Shown piece by piece: positions 55,500 through 64,000 of a stretch of 64,000 nucleotides of DNA. Source of the DNA: Cyanoderma ruficeps (lineage: Eukaryota > Chordata > Aves > Passeriformes > Timaliidae); the NCBI GenBank assembly GCA_008694505.1, contig VZDJ01006028.1, forward strand, positions 1,321,097 through 1,385,096. The letters run 5' to 3'. Position 1 is the stretch's first letter. Every line of letters starts with the position of its first letter. The notes under the pieces are model-generated. The model worked only from the letters and a program-made list of their open reading frames with translations, was not told where the DNA came from and made no database searches. A program made the translations under genes and the position numbers.

Positions 55500-56587
55500 C
55501 CTGATTTTTTTTATATATAGCAGCAAAAAGATTGGGTTTTGTTCTTTTAAGACATGGAGAAGAATTAAAACGATTCAGTTAGGCTTAAAGGTCAAAGTCC
55601 ATTGAGGTGGTGGAAAAGAGTGATCCCCGTGTTCTGTCAGTACCTGTAATAATCTGCTACATGTATGTTCCAGTCTGAAGTATCACATTTCATTGACTTC
55701 ACTTTTTGTGTATTTCAGTGTGTACTCTTTTTGGGTTTTTTGTAATTCAGTGTGTACATTTAAAATAACAGTGTTGCTTAGATATGCAGTGATAAAAGAC
55801 AAGCCTTTTATCTTTGTGTTAATCTATGTGTTGCCAGGGTTAAAAGCTGTCGTAGGTGCCAGGGTTCAATGCAATCAGTTATTTCTGCATTTCCAGCCTA
55901 ACAACACTTTGTGAAAGGCCACAAGAAAAATACTGTAAAAGCAAATGAGCAAGGACTTTTTAGAACTTCGTACTATTATAGGTGGAAGTCTTGACCTTGT
56001 AGTGATTATTTTATAAGAGATACCATTTAATAATGAAACAGTACTACTGTACAACTCTCTGTGTGAAATCTATTGGTATTGACATTGTACAATAAAGTAC
56101 TCTAGGCCAGGAATTTACTTGTTCCACAGAAAACAGGAAAAATAGTATCTTCCTCACCACAGCTCCCAATTTTTGTCTGGTTATTCATGTTTCATTGACT
56201 ATTTAGTTCAGCCTACATTGTTTGTAACAAAATAAAAAAGCAATGAGATGTTTCTTGAGTCTCTTAAATTCTCTTAAAGCTGTGACTTTTTATTAGTGAT
56301 CATAAATCTACTTGAAAGAAGAAATTATCAAGGAAAACAGTCTAGTCCCACAATACTGTGGCAGCTATATAAAAAATAATAATGACAAATACAGCTATTG
56401 CCTTTGTTCAGTAGAAACTTAATTTCCTAGTTTCTATGAGAATTTCTTTACTTAAACACATGCAAGCTTATTGATTACTTTTATGTCCTTGGGACTACAG
56501 GATTGTTCTCCAAAATATTTTTGATAAATGACAACCCACATGTTTTAAATAGCTAGCTGTGTGAAATAAATGCCTTTTTGCCTGACT

Positions 56588-56612
56588 TTATTAATTAATT
56601 AACTAATTAATT
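56588..56612. repeat. (TTAA)n-like tract
   Basis: Repeated TTAATTAATTAA with one interruption (ACTAA). It is self-complementary. Confidence 0.85.
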
Positions 56613-57996
56613 TTTGTTTATTTATATCAGAAGCTTTTCAGGATGTGAAAGGGAAATAGGAAACGGAAAAGGAAATAGCATCATATGTTCTATTTTCATT
56701 CTTTATTTGAATTTTATTTGAAATACTTTCAGAGGATAGCCCTATAAAGTACATAGTGTTTTAATGATTTTTCAATAACCAGATATTTAGCAGAGGTAGA
56801 TATAGAATTTAATTATTGCCATTTGTTGTGTATATTGAAGGAGAGATGAAAGCTGAAATTGTTCTCCTTAAAAAAAATTACCTGTACTTTGAAGAATACA
56901 AGCATTGGAAAATTCCATTTTAAAAACAAGCAAAATATATTCTTGTATGTGTCCCAAGCCTTAGGTTTAGTAAATTAAAATTATTAACATTTCCAATTAA
57001 AATTTTAATTGCAATATCGCTTTTTAATGGGAAAAAATGCATTGCCATTATGTTGATTTTAATGGACAATTTTGCTTTATATAAAAACCCTTAGGGATGA
57101 AAAATAAATTTTTTTAAAAAGAATAATTTCCTGGTACTAATTTTATTTCTGATGCAGAGAAATGAATATTTAAAAAAACAAATAAATTTTCTGAGCTGTT
57201 TATTATTAGCAGTGTTCTTGTACAGAACTTCAATAGAATTTTAAGGGTTCATATGCTGGATTGAAAGGAAACCAAAAGGATCCAGGAAGTTCAACTTTAA
57301 AATAGGAGAAAAATGAATACTGACCACTTTTAGAGTCTTTTAATTTAGATGTTTCAGTGATTTCAGGATGAGATTGTGTTTTTATAGTACAGCCTTGGAA
57401 TTAGAAATCTTGCTGAGCAGAGATCTGTATTTTCTGGTTGGTTTTGAATGGCAGTTTAGCTGACCACAGTAGTTGTGGTAGTTGTTGCATTTCTCCCAAC
57501 ATGGAGAGGACAGAGGGTGTTAGAAGAGAAGGTCTTACATGCTGATTCTTTATCGTCGTAGACATTTGCTGAAAAGTTACTTAAAAGCATATTGTGTTCC
57601 AAGGGTATGTATGCAGTACTGACTCTATCCTGGCAAGTAATTCTACAGAATGAGTTCTATGCATAAGAAATAGCAATGCTTGAATACTGTACTGTGTTTT
57701 TTTTCTCCAAGTATGTCAGATGACTTTCATAAACATGCTAAATACAAACTGCATTTGTCAACAAAGAAACTTCTAAGTTTTGTATAAATATATTAACAAA
57801 AACCCACATTTACTTATTTGTTTGTTTATGCATTTTATAAGTGCAGATCAAATGTAAACATTCAAAATATATTGTAATAAGCCCCATTTCTTCCTGCCTT
57901 TCCATTCATACCTAATGATTGATTTCCTGGTTCATGATTGGGAATTATTAACAAGGTACAATAGAGGAATATCAGATAATTTTTAATTCATGTAGC

Positions 57997-58022
57997 AGAG
58001 AATATATGATTATATATTCTCT
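57997..58022. repeat. Perfect 11-bp hairpin with 4-nt loop
   Basis: AGAGAATATAT (57997-58007) and ATATATTCTCT (58012-58022) are exact reverse complements around the loop GATT. Confidence 0.88.
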
Positions 58023-61000
58023 AAATACCATCACACAATGATTGAAATAGTATTGAGTATGGACTGAGCTAAAGCATTTTATTGTAGTTAACTGCAAATT
58101 GCCTGTGAAGGGTTTCACACCAGAAAGAGCCCTGAAATTAGCTGGATACTGTATTCAAATCTTTCTTTTACAAATTAGCATATTAAATTACACTGAAGGG
58201 TAAGAGTCTCTTAATTTCTTTGGAATACAAAGTAGTGAATTAGAATAAGATCAGACTTTAAACAGGGAAAACATGGAACTTATGGATGATGGAGATTTAT
58301 CTTGTGAAAAGATCCAGTCCCTTTGTTCTTAGCAAGGTGTTTTCCTTCCCCTATATTTCAGTCCGGTATCTTTTCAGTGACTTCTTGGATTGAAAAAACA
58401 TCTTGAAAATTATTTTTTGAAAGAAAGAAAATCTTTCATTTCAATAATCTCTGAAGTCTGGCCATGGTCTTCATCCTGTGACAGGCAGGCATAATGATTT
58501 TCGTAGGATAGCTGTAGCTCCATGCAGGGTGCCTGTATTATCTGGGATTCCCAGCACTGGCCAGCCTGAGTACCCTCAGTCTTTGAGCAGCCTTGTGCTG
58601 TGACTGTGCATTCATACATTATAAATGTGTAGCCTACTGCTGTACTTCAATTACCCAGCAAGCTGTTTGTGGAACATCCTATATACAATATTTTGTACTG
58701 TAGTTTAAGAACAGATTTTTCACTTGTAATGTTTGTCATACAACCTATTCCCCCTTATTCCTGCCTGCCTTTATAACTCTGGTGAAGAAAACAAGTTTAT
58801 AAAAGACTAAACAGGATGAACCTGTAACCCGTCATGCATTTTGTCAACTTATTCCTCATCTCCTTGAGCTGATTCTGTGACATCTGACAAATTCTATTGC
58901 CATAATAGAAATTTGGTCCGTCTTTATTTCATTAGTGCATGTTGAGGATTTGAGCACAAAAAACATGGTTGCAAAACAGAAAGCCAGGTTCATTTCAAGC
59001 TCTATTAAGCACATTGATCCCCTTTCCACCTTCATATTTGATGAAATGAAAAAAGTGAAAGAGATGTCAGTTCAATGTTTGATGGAATTCCACCAATTGC
59101 TCAAACACTAATTTCAAGAATTATAGGAAAATAATGATTAAAATTTTCACTAAGTATTGCTTTTCATTATATTGACCTCAGTACTTCTCAGATTTGACAG
59201 GGCCAGGCATGTGCTCGAAGGCCAAGAATTCTATAAGCTGAGAATTTTTAGTGTTAGAAGATATTGCTTAGAGAAACATCTCTGAAATGGGAATTAGGTG
59301 ATTATTGATTGTATCCATACCAGCCCTTCTGATCACATAGATTTATACTATTTTAAGGGATATTCTATGTGATTTCTCTGGAAATATGTTAATCCCACTT
59401 TTATGTTATTCTATTTGGAAAATACTGCATTCAGCAAGTGTATTTAAGGACTAGGTATATATGAAATATATGAGTACCTGTAATACAGGAGAATATTTAA
59501 AATCAGACAAAAGTCAGAATCTTTCTGCAGTTTTGAGTCCCAGAGAAGGTTAGAGGACTCTTGCTTTTGCCTCCCTGTATGATGTGTTTGGAGACTAGTG
59601 TCCGGCAGTTACAGAGATACTTTGGTTGTTCACAGAAAACACAATTCAAGTAGCAAAACTCCGGATTAATTTAAAAGCCAAAAACATCATTTGAATCCAT
59701 CACTGTGAGACATGCTTGCGTCAGAGAGAGATTAATCCAATTTTGCCAACCTGCAAGGCACAAATAAAAGAACACTTGTTAAAAAGTAGATCTCTGCTTA
59801 TAGAGGAAGATCTGATCTTGTTACTTAGCTTAGAGTCTGAAATGTAAGCCTTGCAGCAAAGTTTAAACCTGTTTAAGAACATTTTCACTGAAGAGTTTTC
59901 ATTGCCGTAACTAGATTTGTTTCAAAATTAAACTATTCTTAAGGCATGGTTGTAAGAGACTCCATGAAAGCAGCTGCACTGGAACTTAAAATCAGTGATT
60001 CCTATTAAATGAGCATTAAATGAGGATGCTATTTCTCTTTGTCTTAATCTTTTGCCATGCCATTTGAAATCAATTAAGGAAGCTATCTTACAATTTAAAG
60101 TATACTAATTAAAATAACATCCTCTATTTGCATCCATTTAATTCCCAGAAGTGTCACTTGCTGCGGAAAAGGGTTTTTTTTCTTTTTTNTGGAGAGCTAG
60201 AAGTGCAATGATTAGGGAGAACCATATTAAAAGAGAATTTATTTGGGCACATGAAATCTTTCATTACTGTAAGATCTGTGTGTTTGCTTGTACAGTTTTT
60301 ACACAGGATAGTTTTCAGGGGAATGTTTCTAATTAAAAATAAGAAAATTTTAAAAGAGTGAGAAAGAGGAGCAGGAGTTTTCTCAGTAGAATTACCTGGG
60401 TATTTTTTTTTTACTGAAAGAGCTTTTGTTGGTATCATTGAACCAGTAGGAGCAATTTGGTTTCAACCTGTCACTGCATAACGTTTTCAGAAACAAAACA
60501 CTCTGGTGACAGAATTAGTGACCAGCACAGTAATGGTAGGTTGGATACTCTAAAACACTTTTGGGACTAATCATGTGTGTGTAATGAACTGTGCAACCGA
60601 AGTGATTGCACAGCTACATTGTATTTTAGCAGATACGTTACCTTTGTGATAAATGGGGGAAAAAAAAAAAACAACCTTGGGGGAAAAAAACAAAATATAC
60701 AAATTGCTATTTATTTTTATTTCTTTTACATTTGGCATATTTGCTCAGATAAGGAAGTGGCGGGGATGTTACTTTAGTCAGACTAAATAGAAAGGATACT
60801 CTGAGGATCTCTATTGTCCCAGTGTGGGACCCATACTGTTTTATTTTTCAGTAAACTGATGGTGCAAAATTTTGCATGTATGCCCTATTAAGGAGAAAGA
60901 TCTATATTATTTTTTCTATATACACTAAAACCTGCAGTTAATTATTTTGACTTATCTATGAAAGTAGGTGTCCAAAATAACCCTGCTGAAAAAGCAGATA

Positions 61001-61244
61001 ATAGATTGACTATGCTCATATTATGACCTGCCCCTGAGACAGGGTAACTGAGGTTCCTTTTAATGGATCCCTTGAGGTAGATTAGAGTGAAATGACACTC
61101 AATGACTAGTGTTTATATATGTATATGTATCATGTTAATTTTGGAACAATTTGGTTGCAATAGAAAGGAGATATGTAGCCATTTTGGTTATTATCTATAA
61201 AATTTAAGAATACAAAAGTATAAAAATATCACCTTATTTACAAG

Positions 61245-61975
61245 TATATAAGTATATAAAATATCACCTATATAAGGAAAGGAAAGACAGAGAAAGAAAG
61301 GATAAGAGTAGATAGTGGAGAGTAGAGATATCACCCACAACACATGGATCCATGAGCAAGAGACTTCATCGTTGTAATTTCAGTGTCAGTTGCTCAAGGT
61401 GATGGTTGTGGTCTTGATCTGTCAGAGGTGGGAGAAGCCCCAACAACACAAAGTTCAATGGGTTGATACATCTTCATGTTCCCATAGGAACACCCAAGCA
61501 CCTCTGCTGCAGGGGCAGTTTTACACTGCCTGATACAACACTTCTGGAAGGACACTCGGGGGTCTTTGATGGTCTATGGTTCTTTCTAGTGACATGACAG
61601 CTCTTCAACCCTGCTTAGTTGAGGCAGCTGTGTCTTCTCAGAAAAGATGAATGCCTTCAGGCTTACATGATACCTGCTCAAGCTGGAGGTGGGAGAAAAT
61701 GTGCACTATAAAAAAGCATTATCCCACCTTGCATGATCTGCTTATTGTCCTTTCCATTATCTGGCTCAAAACTCAGCCTGTTGCAAAACAAAGGTCAGTT
61801 CCTCGTGGTCATTCTCTGGTGGTGGGTGTGCAGATCAGAGGTTTTGCCAGCACAGAGCCAAAAGATGTCCTCTTCTTCTTCATTTGGGGAGTGAGACCTG
61901 GCCTCAGAAAAGAACCCACTGCTTTTGCCAATGGCTGGTTGAGTTGTTAACCTTTAACATTTCGGTCTCCCACTG
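61245..61975 (-). mobile_element. Probable LTR or ERV-derived repeat, minus orientation
   Basis: On the minus strand, a mixed-composition block runs from about 61975 down to a T/C-rich, TATATAGG-containing segment near 61270. The pyrimidine-rich run (the reverse complement of GGAAAGGAAAGACAGAGAAAGA) and a GGTGATATCT motif resemble passerine ERV LTR ends as I remember them. The composition clearly differs from the AT-rich intron on both sides. No target duplication was found and the borders are approximate. The ORFs at 61651-62096 are incidental. Confidence 0.45.
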
Positions 61976-62540
61976 GTCGTCATACTTAAAAAGGATGGAA
62001 GAGGCAAGAAAAAAAAGAAACAAAGATAAAAGGAAAAAAAAAACAGACAAAAATAAAAACCCAAAAGGAATAATTTTTAAAGGTAGAATAATTTAGGAAA
62101 TCCACCGATGAATGAACTATTAGAGCCTTAGCTTAGTTGTTACAAAACCTTTGTCTTCAGTGAGTAATACTAATTGAAGGAAAATAAAACACCTTAAAAG
62201 AAAGTATCTATAAACTTCAGCTTCAAAGATGATGGAGCTATAGAGATTTTTTTCTTGTTACTTATTCTTACATGGCAATAAACTCTTTGAGTTATCTTAA
62301 AAGAATTTCAGGAACAGAGAAAGATAAAATTGACTTTGCATGTCCATGAACTTCAATTACTTTGCTATATGTTTCAACAAAATTTATAATAGTTTTGTTT
62401 GTTTGTGGTTCCAAATGGTACTGAGGTTGGGAAGGAGCAAAAGTGTCAGAATAAGGGCAAGATTTTTTTGGGGTAATTAACATGATAAAGGAAAAAAAAA
62501 TCCCAATTAAGTAAGAATCTTACTGAGAATTTATGTACAA

Positions 62541-62578
62541 CCTAGGAGATTAAACCTAGGAGATTTAACCTAGGAAAT
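62541..62578. repeat. Three-copy 14- to 15-bp minisatellite
   Basis: CCTAGGAGATTAAA, CCTAGGAGATTTAA and CCTAGGAAATTA follow one another directly. Confidence 0.9.
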
Positions 62579-63139
62579 TATCTTAAAATGTAAGATTACA
62601 TTTTTCTGTTTCATGTACTGTACTAGTGAGTATGGGGACAAATACAGGATGATTAATGAGAATGTGTAAGTGGAAATTATTTTGAATTTTGCTTACTCAT
62701 GCAGAGTTTAATAGTCCCAGAGTAGGATGGGACAAGATAATTTCTAACCTGCAATTATGCAATGAAATCTCAGGTCAAGTAAAATGGCTTTATATAAAAT
62801 TTATTAACATGGGGATGAAATAATTAGTAGTATGAAATACAATACTCATACTTAGGGGCAGGCAGAGAAGTGGTTTTAGTGATGATTGCTCCTGAGTACT
62901 ACTTAAATTTCATGAAAACAAGTTGAAGGAAAATACTTAGAAAATAAAACCCAATGCAACTTCACTGGATTATACATAATAACACATTAAACAATACACT
63001 TTGAGGCAGAAACATTCTCAAACCAGCATTCTGATGTTGCCTATTCTAAAGGCCAATAATTGTTTCCATTCCTGTGTAATGGCTTCTAGTTATAACTCGG
63101 CAAGTGGACACCATACACACATAGTGTATTTGCAGTAGA

Positions 63140-63676
63140 TCCAGCAAATTTGGCACTTGAGTTGGGTTTGCAGGGCCAGGTTTTGGTAAGGGGGACTACA
63201 GGGGTGGCTTCTGTGAGAAGAAGCTTCCTCATGTCCAGCACAGCCAATTCCAGACAGTTCCAAGGTGGACCCACATTGGGGAAATTCATGGAGAGACTGC
63301 AGGCTGAAGCAGGGGAAGAAATCCCCTCCCTGAGCAGTGGCAGGAACAAGCTGTGATGAACTGACCATAACCCCCATTCCCATCTCCCTGCACTGCTGAG
63401 GGAGGAGGCAGAGCTGGGAAGGAGGGAGGGCAAGGGGAAAGATTTTTTAGGATTTATTTTACTTTTCACTATCCTGCTCTCATTTTGCTAGTAATGAATT
63501 CAATTAATATTCCTAAATTGGGCCTGTTTTACCCATGATGGAATTTTGAGAGATGTCTCACGGATCTGAACTCATGAACTTTTGTTATATTTTTTTCTTC
63601 CCTGTCCAGTTGTGGAGGGGTGCAATAGAGTGGTTTTGGTGGCTGTCTGGCATCCAGTCAGGGTCAGCCTACTGCA
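63140..63676 (+). mobile_element. Avian ERVL-type long LTR with internal deletion (solo)
   Basis: The 5' part matches a long avian LTR as I recall it: TTTGGCACTTGAGTTGGG near 63149, CAGGGCCAGGTTTTGGTAAG at 63171 and GGGTGGCTTCTGTGAGAAG near 63201. After about 63330 it jumps to the LTR's 3' part: TGTGATGAACTGACCATAAC (63351), CTGCACTGCTGAGGGAGGAG and TTTCACTATCCTGCTCTCAT. The 3' end runs through TTTTGTTATATTTTTTTCTT and GTCCAGTTGTGGAGGGGTGC to a terminal CTACTGCA at 63676. The middle, which in full copies holds several hundred bases of repeated GGAGCA-rich units, is missing. The 5' border is approximate. The ORFs on both strands at 63086-63469 lie in the element and are not host genes. Confidence 0.85.
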
Positions 63677-64000
63677 GTTCTCTAAGGGGGAACTGTCTTT
63701 ATGAGGATGTATGACTAGCTAAATTTGCAAAGAAATTAAGACTGATCTTGTTTATGAGTTCCAGTAAGGACCTTGGCACAAAATGCATCAGTATGTTATT
63801 GAAATACCTTCATGTTACAGAAATCAAGAGGCATATTAAAGCACAGGAATATTAAGAAGAAAACAGAAGAAGAATTGCATGGCCTTGAAGATTGAACTAA
63901 TAGAAATGGGATAGTCTTAATAATAAATGTTCAAAATCACAAACCTTATTGATCATAAAGTGAAAATTGAAAACCACCATAGAAAATAAAATATTTGGAT

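Larger units (their letters stand above)
49550..61240 (+). other. AT-rich intron, no gene recognised
   Basis: This 11.7-kb stretch has no recognised repeat apart from microsatellites and hairpins. It is a candidate place for conserved noncoding elements; for example 54160-54300 has a mixed, non-repetitive composition with homeodomain-type TAATT motifs. A block at 58440-58620 is less AT-rich. An N lies at 60189 in a T run. Confidence 0.5.

Noticed and set aside
63086..63469. 127- and 97-codon minus-strand ORFs
   Set aside because: They lie in the long avian LTR. Serine/leucine/proline richness reflects its GC-rich, purine-rich composition.

Overview
The window looks like vertebrate, and most likely avian, nuclear DNA. 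It is AT-rich and intron-dominated. It carries several CR1 LINE fragments, three of them ending in the CR1-type 3' terminus (repeats resembling ATTCTATG). It also carries LTR families that I recognise as typical of bird genomes. One GC-richer solo LTR looks like a passerine-type endogenous retrovirus. No bacterial, plasmid or phage-like gene organisation is present.

The only gene feature I can support strongly is one coding exon on the + strand at 2048-2255. It encodes the first half of a CUB domain, has consensus AG and GTAAGT splice borders, and is in phase 1 at its start and phase 2 at its end. The peptide matches my recollection of the second CUB domain near the N-terminus of CSMD1 (CUB and Sushi multiple domains 1), a very large neuronal transmembrane protein. 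I could not find the exon for the other half of that CUB domain, so about 61.7 kb downstream appears to be a single intron continuing past the window edge. The first 2 kb is the end of the preceding intron.

Layout: 1-2047 upstream intron; 2048-2255 CSMD1 exon; about 3370-3760 probable LTR remnant; 4281-5275 CR1 (minus) containing a new perfect inverted repeat; 5499-5885 an unexplained 128-codon minus-strand ORF with two hydrophobic segments; 11378-11570 A/C-only tract; about 17095-17150 small CR1 scrap; 21052-21405 CR1 (minus); 22061-22247 3' end of an avian LTR; 23488-23943 solo LTR with a 6-bp target duplication; 25881-26196 CR1 3' end (plus); 28436-28448 assembly gap; 42098-42144 purine tract; 42868-42995 T/G-rich tract; 44385-44462 MIR-like SINE; 45525-46071 full-length degraded avian LTR; 47340-47790 possible LTR; 48535-49545 CR1 endonuclease-region fragment (plus); 61245-61975 probable LTR (minus); 63140-63676 long-type avian LTR with a large internal deletion. 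The rest is single-copy-looking AT-rich intron with microsatellites and small hairpins.

I see no evidence for a new multi-gene system. The items most worth a second look are the 5499-5885 ORF, the MIR relic, the inverted duplication inside the CR1 copy, and a few perfect hairpins. Family assignments rest on recalled consensus sequences, not on database searches.
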